From Aureimonas phyllosphaerae (GTDB lineage: Bacteria; Pseudomonadota; Alphaproteobacteria; Rhizobiales; Rhizobiaceae), in assembly GCF_900113065.1 (NCBI RefSeq), contig NZ_FOOA01000015.1, positions 1-64,000 of the forward strand: a stretch of 64,000 nucleotides of DNA, written 5' to 3'. Position 1 is the stretch's first letter; the number at the start of each line of letters is the position of its first letter. The notes under the pieces are model-generated. The model did no database searches. It was not told where the DNA came from and saw only the letters and a program-made list of their open reading frames with translations. The position numbers and the translations under genes were made by a program. Below are positions 10,802 to 19,241 of the stretch, one piece after another.

Positions 10802-11738
10802 GGACACGTCGTCGCGTCGGGTCTTTCTCACGGGAGCCTCCGGCGCACTCGGGCGACGCGTGACCCGCCTGCTGGTGTCACAAGGCCATCACGTCACCGC
10901 CCTCGTCCACCGCAGTCCTGTTCCCTCGTTCCCCGGCCCGGGGACGATCCGGACGATCGTCGGCGACCTTTGTGGCGAGGCGCTGGTCGACGATGCGGTG
11001 GCGGACGCGGATGTCGTCTGCCACCTCGCCGCCTTTCTGCCACCAGACTACGCCGACCCGGCCTATGCGCAGGCATGCTTCGAGACCAACGCGATGGCGG
11101 TGCTTCGGCTGGCCACATGCTGTGCGGGCGCGGGCAAACGCCTCGTGCATTGCTCCTCGGGCCAGGCCTATGCCTGGTCGGGCGATGCTATCACGGAGGA
11201 CGCTGCGCTCTACCCCGCGGAGAGGGCGACGTTCTACCTTGCTAGCAAGCTGACCGGCGAGTTGTTCGTGGAGCATCTGAGACGCCGGCACGGGCTCGCC
11301 TCGATCGTTTTCCGCGTCGGCTCCTGTTATGGGCCCGGCATGGAGAGAGGATCCGTCGTCGGGTTCTTCATGGCCCAAGCCTCAGCTGGCAAGCCGTTGC
11401 CGGTACACGACGGGGGAACGGCCGAATGCGACTTCGTCCATGTGGATGATGTCGCTCGCCTGATCGAAGCGGCGGTCCGCGGCGGGGAGCCTGGCGTCTA
11501 CAACGCCGGTTCAGGCATGGCCCATTCCGTTCTGGATCTCGCCCGGGCCGTACGAGCAACCTTTCCCGATTTCGCGGTGACGATCGAAGCGCAGCCCTTC
11601 GCCGGTGAACCGCAGCGCAGCTTCCCCGCCCTGTCCATGGCGAAGACGCAGGCCATGTGGGGCCACGTTCCCACGTCCCTCGTGGATGGGCTGGCCATGC
11701 TGCGGGCGAGGTCCGAGGAGCCCGTTCCATGCGCGTAG
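10785..11738 (+). CDS. NAD-dependent epimerase/dehydratase (extended SDR)
   Basis: Sugar-nucleotide modifying enzyme of the extended short-chain dehydrogenase family, 317 residues. It has the NAD-binding GASGALG near residues 17-23, the catalytic serine region HCSSGQAYAW, the YLASK (YxxxK) pair, and DFVHVDDVARLI. This is the general scaffold of 4-epimerases, 4,6-dehydratases and reductases, and the reaction cannot be told from sequence. It overlaps the ATP-grasp gene by 17 nt and the phosphoesterase gene by 10 nt, forming a compact three-gene unit. Confidence 0.85.
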   Translation: MPSFFEDTSSRRVFLTGASGALGRRVTRLLVSQGHHVTALVHRSPVPSFPGPGTIRTIVGDLCGEALVDDAVADADVVCHLAAFLPPDYADPAYAQACFETNAMAVLRLATCCAGAGKRLVHCSSGQAYAWSGDAITEDAALYPAERATFYLASKLTGELFVEHLRRRHGLASIVFRVGSCYGPGMERGSVVGFFMAQASAGKPLPVHDGGTAECDFVHVDDVARLIEAAVRGGEPGVYNAGSGMAHSVLDLARAVRATFPDFAVTIEAQPFAGEPQRSFPALSMAKTQAMWGHVPTSLVDGLAMLRARSEEPVPCA

Positions 11739-12370
11739 CCGTATTCAGCGACGTCCACGGCAATCTGCCGGCACTGGAGGCCTTCGTCGCAGCGACGGCC
11801 CGCGAGGTGGACGCCTATCTGTGCCTGGGGGACGTCGTGAACTACGGTCCCTGGAGTGACGACTGCCTGGAACTGATCGTGTCGTTGCCCAACAGCAGTC
11901 TCTTGGAAGGCAATCACGAGCGATTGTTCCTTGGTCTCGATCCGGTCGCCCATGAGATCCCGTTGGTCCGGCAATTCTACGAGCACGCCAGCGCGCGCTT
12001 CGAGCGAGCCGACCTGATCCGCGATCTTCCCTTGAGCACCAATCTCGGCGGCTTCACCTGCATCCACACGATCGACGGCCAGCGCGTCTTCCGCGATACG
12101 GATATCGAGATCGATCGCGACTACCTGATCGGCCATACCCATCATGCGTTCGACGTCCGGCGATCGGGGAAGAGGATCGTCAACTGCGGCAGCCTCGGCC
12201 AGAACCGCAAGGAACTGAGCCGAGCGAGCTATGCGGTCATGGACCTTCCGAGCGGGGACATCTCGCTTCGCGAGATCGACTATCCCTGGCAGCGCCTCCT
12301 GGCCGAGATGGAAGCGCGCTCTTATGCGCAAGTCTGCCTGGATTACTACCGCTCCAAGCTTCCGGCCTAG
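11729..12370 (+). CDS. Calcineurin-like metallophosphoesterase
   Basis: 213-residue protein of the YfcE/MJ0936-type phosphodiesterase group. It has the full metal-binding set: FSDVHGNLPALEA near the N-terminus, CLGDVVNYGPW, EGNHE, and GHTHHAF. It could hydrolyse a phosphodiester or sugar-phosphate; the substrate is unknown. The start at 11729 opens directly with MRVAVFSDVHGN and overlaps the epimerase end by 10 nt. It is the last gene of the plus-strand unit and converges on the ExoP-like gene with a 151-nt gap. A phosphoesterase in this position is unusual for an EPS locus. Confidence 0.87.
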   Translation: MRVAVFSDVHGNLPALEAFVAATAREVDAYLCLGDVVNYGPWSDDCLELIVSLPNSSLLEGNHERLFLGLDPVAHEIPLVRQFYEHASARFERADLIRDLPLSTNLGGFTCIHTIDGQRVFRDTDIEIDRDYLIGHTHHAFDVRRSGKRIVNCGSLGQNRKELSRASYAVMDLPSGDISLREIDYPWQRLLAEMEARSYAQVCLDYYRSKLPA

Positions 12371-12521
12371 CAACCGTCCAAATGGTCGTTGCGACTGGTG
12401 TCGGAATATGCGGATGCCTGTTTCCCACCACGTGGTCGAGGGTTCCTCCGCCTTCGCAGGCCAAACTCCAAAATCTGCCGACACACCACGCAGGTCCGGC
12501 AAAGCATGGTATCCCGGTGCC

Positions 12522-14771
12522 TTATAATCTGGCGCCCGTGCGGTGGCGGCGCGTCCTGCGGGCGGACGACGCTTCCGGCTCCACCTGATCGATGACGAGG
12601 CCCCTTGGCTCGATTCCGCTCAGTCGCAGGCGCTGGCCGGCCTGGGCCAGCTTCTCGTCGCTCGTCCGGTTCCAACTCGCCACCAGCAGCACCGTATCCA
12701 CGTGGGCGCCGGCCCACACGGCCGTTTCGCGGCACAGCACCGGCGGGGCTGCGATCACCACGAACTCGCAGCTTTCCCGAAGCCGGAAGAGAAGTGTTTC
12801 CAAGGCATCTTCACCGACGAGACGAGGATCCCCTTCCGCAATCTCGAGGATCGACAGCGAGGGGATAGCCGAGACCGGCTTGAGCCCGTCGGCGATGTCG
12901 AACCCGCGTTCCAACCGGTCGATCGCAAACGAGGATGGCCCGATAGGTTCCTGGAAGAGCGAGGCCGGACGATCTGCGCAACGGGGGTCGAGATCGATCA
13001 GGACCGTGCGGGCTCCGAGCAGCGCGGCGGTCGCCGCGAGGCCGGCCGCGGTCGGGGATGCGCCTTCCGAGGGAAGAGCGGAGGTCAGCAGCACCGACTG
13101 GGGCCTGTCCTTCGGCACCATGCGCCGGCAGCTGCGAAACAACGCGCGGAAGGCCTCGGCCGGCAGTGCATGCGGGCTGTCCTGGATCTCCTGGAACAGA
13201 TCGGTCTTTCGCGAGCCGAGCCGGCGCCGAAGCCGCGGGATCGAGGCCAGCAACGGTGCGCCCGCGACGCCGGCGGCCCCGCGTCCGTCGCGGATCCGCG
13301 TATCGAGGCTCTCCAGCGTGACGGCCACCACGAAGCCGAGGACCAAGGCGCCGACGACGCCACCGCCGACCAGCATTCGAGGTTTGGGAAAGTAGGGGGA
13401 TGTCGGCACTTCCGCGACCGAAACCACGCGCGCATTGGCTTTTGCGACGGCAGCGAAGGGGTCGAGCTTACCGAGGCGGGAAGCGGTCACGTCGTAGAGC
13501 TTCTGTTCGGTCAGCAGATCGCGATTGAGTTCGCGCAGCCGAATCTCCGCAAGGCTTCGCTGCCGCAGTTCGACGGTGGCGGCTTCCAGGTCGCGCTCGA
13601 AATCGGCGACGCGCCCTTCCGCGATGCGCACATCGCCTTCCATCCCTGCAAGGATGCGCTGGAACTCCTCCGACATCAGCGCACGGACGCTCGCGATCTT
13701 GGCGTCGGCGCGCTGGATCTGGGGATGAGCCTGCGCGAAGCTCCGTGCGAGGTCGGCGCGTTCCCCGAGCGCTGTCGCCTCCTCCGTTCGGAGCGTGCGA
13801 AGGAAATCGGACGACAACAGCTGATCCATGCCCGAACGCACGCCGCCCGCAGCCGCGGCCTGCGCCTGGGCAAGTCTTGCACGAGCCTGGGTCAGGTCTC
13901 CTCGCGCCGCGCTCAGCTGCTCGTTGGCCTGCTGCATGGCCAGCCGCAGGAGATCGTCGCGAGGGTCGCTCGATACCTGGTTGCGACCGCCATATTCGGC
14001 GATCTCCTGCTCGATCCGCCCGATGCGTGTCGCGAGTTCGCCGGCCTGCTGGCGCAGGAAGTCGGCCGCCTCCTTCATCTCCTCGCGCTTCTGATCGCGC
14101 GACCAGTCCACGAAGAGCCCGGTCGTGGTATTGGCGATCAACGCGGCACGCTCGGGCTGCTCATCCACCGCCGACACCACCATGACCGAGCTCTCGCCGC
14201 TGCGCGACGTGTTGAGCCGGGAAAGAAGGACGGTGATGGCGCTGTCCCGTTGCACGCTGCTCGGCGGCAACGGTGCGGCAGCCTGCTCATCCTGCCCGAA
14301 GGCGGCCGAGACACCCGGCAGCCAGCTGCGCAGCCAGCCTGCGGACGCCCCCGCCTGCTCCGATCCGGCCGCGACGAGATAGGTATTGAACTCGGGCTCG
14401 GCGATCAGGTTGAGTTCGTCCACCACCCGCCCGGCGAACGAGCGCGAGGTCATCAGGTCCGCTTCCGTATCCAGCTTGGACGAGTTGGGCTGCTGCACGG
14501 CCTGATCCGGTGCATCGTCGAGCAGGTTCGGGTCGTCGGGCTCCAGCAAGATCATCGACTGGGCCTTGTAGCTTGGCGACAGTTCGTGGATCGCCAGCAG
14601 CGAAAGCAGGAGCCCGGAGAGGCCGAACATGGCAATCAGCAGCCTGCGTCGGCGGGCAAGGCCCATGAGTTCACGGGCGCCGATGAGCCGGCCGCTTCCC
14701 TGCGTTTCCGGCCAGTCGGTGGCAGCGGGAGTAAAGCGCTGCGTATAGACGGTCTCGTCCAGCACGCCCAT
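12522..14771 (-). CDS. ExoP/Wzc-like polysaccharide copolymerase with degenerate nucleotide-binding domain
   Basis: 749-residue inner-membrane protein controlling chain length or export. A Wzz-type N-terminal part has a membrane span at about 44-62, a large periplasmic coiled-coil region (about 225-425), the KLYDVTASRLG and PKPRMLVGGGVVGA signatures, and a second span at about 466-485. The C-terminal domain has the fold of Wzc-type tyrosine kinases, but the motifs are broken. The Walker A position reads LPSEGASPT (567-574) with no lysine. Walker A' is kept as VLIDLDPR. The Walker B position reads VVIAAPP instead of an aspartate-containing stretch. The C-terminal tail has no tyrosine cluster. 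It therefore probably does not work as a tyrosine autokinase. It is transcribed divergently from the Wzy-like gene. Confidence 0.9.
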   Translation of the reverse strand: MGVLDETVYTQRFTPAATDWPETQGSGRLIGARELMGLARRRRLLIAMFGLSGLLLSLLAIHELSPSYKAQSMILLEPDDPNLLDDAPDQAVQQPNSSKLDTEADLMTSRSFAGRVVDELNLIAEPEFNTYLVAAGSEQAGASAGWLRSWLPGVSAAFGQDEQAAAPLPPSSVQRDSAITVLLSRLNTSRSGESSVMVVSAVDEQPERAALIANTTTGLFVDWSRDQKREEMKEAADFLRQQAGELATRIGRIEQEIAEYGGRNQVSSDPRDDLLRLAMQQANEQLSAARGDLTQARARLAQAQAAAAGGVRSGMDQLLSSDFLRTLRTEEATALGERADLARSFAQAHPQIQRADAKIASVRALMSEEFQRILAGMEGDVRIAEGRVADFERDLEAATVELRQRSLAEIRLRELNRDLLTEQKLYDVTASRLGKLDPFAAVAKANARVVSVAEVPTSPYFPKPRMLVGGGVVGALVLGFVVAVTLESLDTRIRDGRGAAGVAGAPLLASIPRLRRRLGSRKTDLFQEIQDSPHALPAEAFRALFRSCRRMVPKDRPQSVLLTSALPSEGASPTAAGLAATAALLGARTVLIDLDPRCADRPASLFQEPIGPSSFAIDRLERGFDIADGLKPVSAIPSLSILEIAEGDPRLVGEDALETLLFRLRESCEFVVIAAPPVLCRETAVWAGAHVDTVLLVASWNRTSDEKLAQAGQRLRLSGIEPRGLVIDQVEPEASSARRTRRHRTGARL

Positions 14772-14817
14772 GACCAGTCGCCTCCGGGCCCAACGGTCTC
14801 AGCCGTGCCTTCAGGCG

Positions 14818-14837
14818 GTGTCGACGCCTGTCGACAC
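14818..14837. promoter_or_regulatory. Inverted repeat in divergent ExoP/Wzy intergenic region
   Basis: GTGTCGAC (14818-14825) and GTCGACAC (14830-14837) are exact reverse complements around a 4-nt spacer, 47 bp upstream of the ExoP-like start. The position in a 271-bp divergent promoter region suits an operator or a leader hairpin. No regulator can be named. Confidence 0.3.
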
Positions 14838-15042
14838 GACGACATTCCCGAATGCGTAGCATGGGCGGACGATGGGCCGAGTGCGCCAAACGGACGAGCC
14901 GAACGCGTGTTCATCCGCCAAAAGGCGAAGGCGGGCAACCGATCGGAGGGCTTCAAGCGCTGGCCGTCGAACACTTGAGTCCGATCGAGGCAGAAGCCAC
15001 CCGGCCGCGGCGATAGGGTGGCGGCTCGGCGAACGGTGCGAA

Positions 15043-16419
15043 ATGAACCACGAAGCGGAACCAAGGTCGTGGGGCGGCGCCACGCCCTTTCGATCGGAGC
15101 CTGACCGACCAGCACGCGCCGGCGGCGGGCTGGAGCTTTGGCTGGCAGTTGGCGCGGTCTTCCTCGCCCCCTTCAACATCCTTCGGGTCGATGCCTTCTA
15201 CTTCACCGCCAGCGACGTGCTGGTCGTGGCGACGCTTCTGGCCAGGGTGACGAACCGATCCTTCGTCTATGCACCGCTGGGAGCGGCAACCCCCCTTTGG
15301 AACCTCGGGATCATGCTGCTTTCGGTCATGCTCCTCGCGAGCAGCCTCCTTCACGGGGCCGCGGACCGGGGAGTGATCCTGTGGGCCCAGTACTGCTTCG
15401 CCTATCTCCTCCTTCCCTACGTGGTCCTGGCGCGGCCGTGGCGGGAGACCATTCTGCTCATCAAGGCCTTCCTCGCGTCCCTCGTCCTCATGTGCCTGCA
15501 CGGCATCCTGGTGGTGGACGTCCTGGGAGAGCGCAACACGACCTTCGTGACCGGCAGCGGCCGCCTCGTCGGGTTCGTCGAACGCGAGAACGAGTGCGCC
15601 TCGCTGATCGCCATGGGCGCGCCCCTGGCGCTTTGGCTGACGGCATCAGGAAGCGTCCGCGGATGGCTGCGATGGCCGCTCCTCCTCCTCTTCGCCTACG
15701 GGATTGCCTTGACCGGATCGAACACCGGCCTGATCGGGCTCCTTCTGGCCATCGCCGCCTTCACCGGATTGACGGCCTCGATCTGGCGGATCGCGGTCGC
15801 CGCGGGCTCGGGGGTCGGCCTCTTGATGGTGATGGTGACCTGGGGTCGCGAGTTCCTGCCGCCGGTGTTCCAGCGCCGCGTCCTGGGGGCGCTGGAGAAC
15901 GGCGACATCGACCAGGCGGGAACATTCGCAGGCCGCATGCAACTGATCCACGAGGCGATGGGAATGGCCGACCACTCCCTCCTCTTCGGCTTCGGGGCGG
16001 ATCAGTACCGCGTCGTCAGCGCCTTTCATGCGCCCGTCCACAACGCATATCTTCTCATCTGGGTGGAAGCCGGACTGCTGGGTGTGATCGGCTTCGCGCT
16101 CATCCTTCTGAGCGGGGTCCTGCTCGGCATCACCGCGATCGGCGCCGGTCGCGATCGCCTTGCCGGCGCCTGCACCTTGACCGCGGTCTGCCTTTTTGCG
16201 GCGACCGCCAACGCCTTTCCCCACCTCTACGGGCGCTTCTTCGTGGTTCCCCTCCTCCTGGGACTCGCGCCGAGCGTCGTATCGCTCAACCACGGCCTGC
16301 TCGGCCGGACAGGGAGCTTGAAACGGCGGGCCCCCGGCCGCAACGCTCGAGCGGCCGAATGGCGCTCGCGCAGCCATGCCGCACCCCTCGTCCCACGCTC
16401 GCCCCATCAACCGGGATAG
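15043..16419 (+). CDS. O-antigen ligase/Wzy-like polysaccharide polymerase
   Basis: 458-residue integral membrane protein with about ten to twelve hydrophobic segments and a central periplasmic loop containing GTFAGRMQLIHEAMGMADHS and the PVHNAYLLIWVEAGLLG stretch. These are typical of the Wzy_C/O-antigen ligase family. It would polymerise lipid-linked repeat units in the periplasm. ATG 15043 is chosen because hydrophobic sequence starts soon after; upstream in-frame codons extend into the divergent promoter region. The 3' end overlaps the convergent PL1-like lyase gene by 13 bp. Confidence 0.85.
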   Translation: MNHEAEPRSWGGATPFRSEPDRPARAGGGLELWLAVGAVFLAPFNILRVDAFYFTASDVLVVATLLARVTNRSFVYAPLGAATPLWNLGIMLLSVMLLASSLLHGAADRGVILWAQYCFAYLLLPYVVLARPWRETILLIKAFLASLVLMCLHGILVVDVLGERNTTFVTGSGRLVGFVERENECASLIAMGAPLALWLTASGSVRGWLRWPLLLLFAYGIALTGSNTGLIGLLLAIAAFTGLTASIWRIAVAAGSGVGLLMVMVTWGREFLPPVFQRRVLGALENGDIDQAGTFAGRMQLIHEAMGMADHSLLFGFGADQYRVVSAFHAPVHNAYLLIWVEAGLLGVIGFALILLSGVLLGITAIGAGRDRLAGACTLTAVCLFAATANAFPHLYGRFFVVPLLLGLAPSVVSLNHGLLGRTGSLKRRAPGRNARAAEWRSRSHAAPLVPRSPHQPG

Positions 16420-17774
16420 CGCCCCTCGATCCGCTCGCGCGACAGCCATTCCATGAAGCGATCGAACGGGTATCGACCTTCGTCGTCGAGCGCAGCCCAG
16501 GCATCGGCAACGCCCGGCACCGCGCCGAAACGCTGCTCGACGGCATCCGCCATCCCGTCGCCATCGAGATCCTCGTAAGCCGCCTGCTCTTCGACCTCCA
16601 CGATCTTGCCGGGGCCGCGGCGGATCTTGCCCGTACCGGGCAGACCAAGCCTTCCCGCTTCCCGGACCAATCGGCGATCGATTCCGTCGCGCGGAAAAGC
16701 GCCCGCCGCCGTCACGACATCTTCGAAGGCCCGCTTCGCGTCCCCGAGACTTGGCGCGCTCAGCGGGCATGGAGGTGCTGCGGCAAAATGGGGAAGCGCG
16801 TTCTCGCTCGCATCGACGATCCGCTTGCCGGGAGGCGCCCAGCTTTGGTTGTCGTGGGCGAAGATGCGGGGCGGCGCGACCGCGTTCGTGTCGTTCCAGC
16901 GGATCGCATAGGACAGATCGGCCGTCGAGGGACCGGCCTTGAAGTAGTTGCCGACGATCGAGATCGGCGTGCCGCCGGCTTCCTGGCTGAAGACTTCGGT
17001 CCACTCGGAGCCGGCATTGTAGAAGAGGTTGTCGGTGACCTCCACGCAGGACCCTGCGCGATGATTGGTGTCGGGATTGCGATCGCCGTTGGAGGCACAG
17101 AGGTTGCGCCAGAACGAGATGTTCTGGGCCACGCCGGAACCCGATCCGAGGAGGGCGCACTTGCTGTGCGGGCGCAGTCCCTCAGCGAAGACGGAATGGG
17201 CGATCGTGACGTCGCTCGTCGCGCCCTCGAGGTTGATGTTCTCGTCCGTCGCCCAGGAACCCGAGACGTGGTCCACATAGATACGGCGGCTGTTTTCCAC
17301 CGTCAGCGCGTCGACGTTCTTGACCGTGTTGGGAAACTGGGGCCGAAGGCGCAGATGCCGCAGGAGAACGTCATGAGTGCTGCGCAGGATCAGGGGCGTT
17401 CGCCGGAAGCCCTCGGCATCCGGTCTGGTCGTGATGGTGATGCCCTCGCCCGGCGCCGTCTGGCCGAGGATCGAGAGTTGGCCAGCTGCCTCCCCCTGCA
17501 CGACCAGCGACTGGTCGAGGACGATCGTGCCGGACACGCGGAAGACGCAGTTGCGCGGCCCGGTCTCGAGCAGGCAGGCGCGCAGACTGCCCGGTCCGGA
17601 ATCGCCGAGGTGTACCACTTCGACGATCCGCCCGTTGCGCCCGCCTTGCGAGAGGCGCCCGAAGCCCTCGGCTCCCGGGAACGCCGAGACCGGCTCGGCA
17701 TGCGCCTCCGACCCGCCGGGGCCCGGCACCAGAAGACAGACCGCAACCACACCGCCGAAGACGACCGGTCTCAT
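16407..17774 (-). CDS. Secreted pectate-lyase-like protein (PL1-type right-handed beta-helix)
   Basis: 455-residue predicted secreted protein with a signal peptide (about 1-26, ending EAHA). The start of the mature part, FPGAEGFGRLSQGGRNG and GDSGPGSLRACL, is the usual opening of PL1-family pectate lyases and related beta-helix proteins. Further signatures are RIYVDHVSGSWATDENI and ISFWRNLCASNGDRNP. Near the C-terminus DLDGDGMADAVEQRFG looks like a calcium-binding dockerin/thrombospondin-like loop. The family cleaves polygalacturonate by beta-elimination. Inside an EPS locus the natural target may be the cell's own uronic-acid polymer (inference). Its ATG overlaps the PL10-like stop (ATGA). 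Confidence 0.83.
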   Translation of the reverse strand: MRPVVFGGVVAVCLLVPGPGGSEAHAEPVSAFPGAEGFGRLSQGGRNGRIVEVVHLGDSGPGSLRACLLETGPRNCVFRVSGTIVLDQSLVVQGEAAGQLSILGQTAPGEGITITTRPDAEGFRRTPLILRSTHDVLLRHLRLRPQFPNTVKNVDALTVENSRRIYVDHVSGSWATDENINLEGATSDVTIAHSVFAEGLRPHSKCALLGSGSGVAQNISFWRNLCASNGDRNPDTNHRAGSCVEVTDNLFYNAGSEWTEVFSQEAGGTPISIVGNYFKAGPSTADLSYAIRWNDTNAVAPPRIFAHDNQSWAPPGKRIVDASENALPHFAAAPPCPLSAPSLGDAKRAFEDVVTAAGAFPRDGIDRRLVREAGRLGLPGTGKIRRGPGKIVEVEEQAAYEDLDGDGMADAVEQRFGAVPGVADAWAALDDEGRYPFDRFMEWLSRERIEGRYPG

Positions 17775-19225
17775 TGCTCCGCGTCATCCTGGATCGCAGC
17801 ATGGCGGGCCAGCACGAAGACGGCGTCCACGAAACGCTTTCCATCCACCCACTCGCCGTCCGCCCACCGGCCTTCCGGGTCTTGGGTGGCCATCAGGACC
17901 GCGGCATCCTTCTGCAGCTGGTCGGGGCCAAGATCATCCGCCGGACTGACCCAGAGGTTCGGCTCCGTCGGCCTTTCTCCTCGAAGGACGCGCGCGAGGC
18001 GAGCAAGGGTCAGGGGGATTTCGAACTCGCCCTTCATTCCGTAATGCGTAAGGAGGTTGACGGGCTCGAAGGTCACCCGGTTGTCGTTGTCGACGTAGAG
18101 TGGCCGGTTGGTGTTGAGTTCATAGTAGCGGGCCCACGTGCCGTCGGACAGCCGCGCGCCGGTGAGCCAGTCCCCGGCCGACCGCGCCGCCTCGAGATAG
18201 CGAGCCTTGTTGGACGCCTGGTAGAGTTCGAGAAGAAAGTCGATCGATCCGGCCGTTTCGCGCGACACGACCGCCGGCGGTTCGAACTTTCGTCCCCAGA
18301 CGGGCTGAAGTGTCCGGTCGTACTGCTGTGCCCAACCCTCCTGGGGATGCGGCAGCTGTGCTGCCACGAGGAAGTCGCCGAGGCGCATGGCCGCCTTCAG
18401 GTAGTCGGGATTGCGATAGGTCTTATAGGCGCTGAGAAACAGGCGACCCGTATCCCGGGGCACGTTGTCGTTGACGATGAAATAGGGCGGCGTCTCGGGT
18501 TTCTGCCAGTCCGGAGACCAGGAAGCAGGCATGCTGGCGTGCGAGGCGGTCTCGACGTCTGCGCCGGGCGCACCGGTCGAAAAGAAGTTGGGGAACGCGC
18601 CGTTGCGGTACTGGACCCGCATCAGCTGCCCCAGACCGTAGTCGATCGCCTCGCGCACGCTCCGGTCCTTGCCGTCGTTCGCCTCGTCGAACCAGATCAG
18701 GAAGTTGAAGACGCTCTGGGAGGTGTTGTCGTCGAGGACCGTCCGATTTGCCGAGCGATTGTCCTTGATCCGCTGGCAAGCCTTGGCCTCGATGTCACGC
18801 GAGCGGTAGCACCAGTTCTCCCTCTCGTCCGGGTCGGTCTCGATCGAGAAGTGCCAGCCGCCCGACATGAGCTGACCGTCGACCAGCGCGGCTGCCACGG
18901 TATGGGCTGCGTCGAGCCATTGCGCATCGCCCGTCGCCTCGTAGATCCGCAGGAAGGCGGCTCCCACGGCGGGCGTGCCCGGGGGTTGAACCCAGCCCAC
19001 CGAAGGGGCGGCGCTGCCGCCCTCCACCTCCCTCCGGCGTCCATCCAGGGAATAGCGCCAGACATAGGTTCCATGGACGCCGAGCCGATCTCTGAAAAAG
19101 GCACCGGCCTTTTCCATGGCTTGGCGGGCGGTCGCGCCCGGAGCGGTTTCGCCTGTATCCTGGGCTCGTCCGCCGAGCGGATGGACGAGGAACACGAGCA
19201 GCGCGACGGCGCCAAGCCTGATCAT
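17771..19225 (-). CDS. Secreted pectate-lyase-like protein (PL10-type)
   Basis: 484-residue predicted periplasmic or secreted protein. ATG 19225 is chosen because it gives a clean signal peptide (about 1-22, ending GGRAQ); upstream in-frame residues are the antisense-free tail of the CapD-like gene. The sequence has an alpha/alpha-barrel look with SGGWHFSIETDPDE, RTVLDDNTSQSVFNFLIW and VQYRNGAFPNFF, as in PL10 pectate lyases. It sits 16 nt after the CapD-like gene and overlaps the PL1-like gene by 4 nt. Two different lyase folds side by side suggest degradation or trimming of a uronate-rich polymer. Confidence 0.82.
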   Translation of the reverse strand: MIRLGAVALLVFLVHPLGGRAQDTGETAPGATARQAMEKAGAFFRDRLGVHGTYVWRYSLDGRRREVEGGSAAPSVGWVQPPGTPAVGAAFLRIYEATGDAQWLDAAHTVAAALVDGQLMSGGWHFSIETDPDERENWCYRSRDIEAKACQRIKDNRSANRTVLDDNTSQSVFNFLIWFDEANDGKDRSVREAIDYGLGQLMRVQYRNGAFPNFFSTGAPGADVETASHASMPASWSPDWQKPETPPYFIVNDNVPRDTGRLFLSAYKTYRNPDYLKAAMRLGDFLVAAQLPHPQEGWAQQYDRTLQPVWGRKFEPPAVVSRETAGSIDFLLELYQASNKARYLEAARSAGDWLTGARLSDGTWARYYELNTNRPLYVDNDNRVTFEPVNLLTHYGMKGEFEIPLTLARLARVLRGERPTEPNLWVSPADDLGPDQLQKDAAVLMATQDPEGRWADGEWVDGKRFVDAVFVLARHAAIQDDAEQ

Positions 19226-19241
19226 GACGCAGCCTCTTCGC

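Noticed and set aside
12370-12392. Hairpin between the convergent phosphoesterase and ExoP-like genes
   Set aside because: Only a 5-bp stem with mismatches and no T-run, too weak to call a terminator.
12543-14978. 811-codon open frame antisense to the ExoP-like gene
   Set aside because: Low-complexity Arg/Gly/Asp/His-rich text typical of high-GC antisense frames; the minus-strand gene has clear domains.
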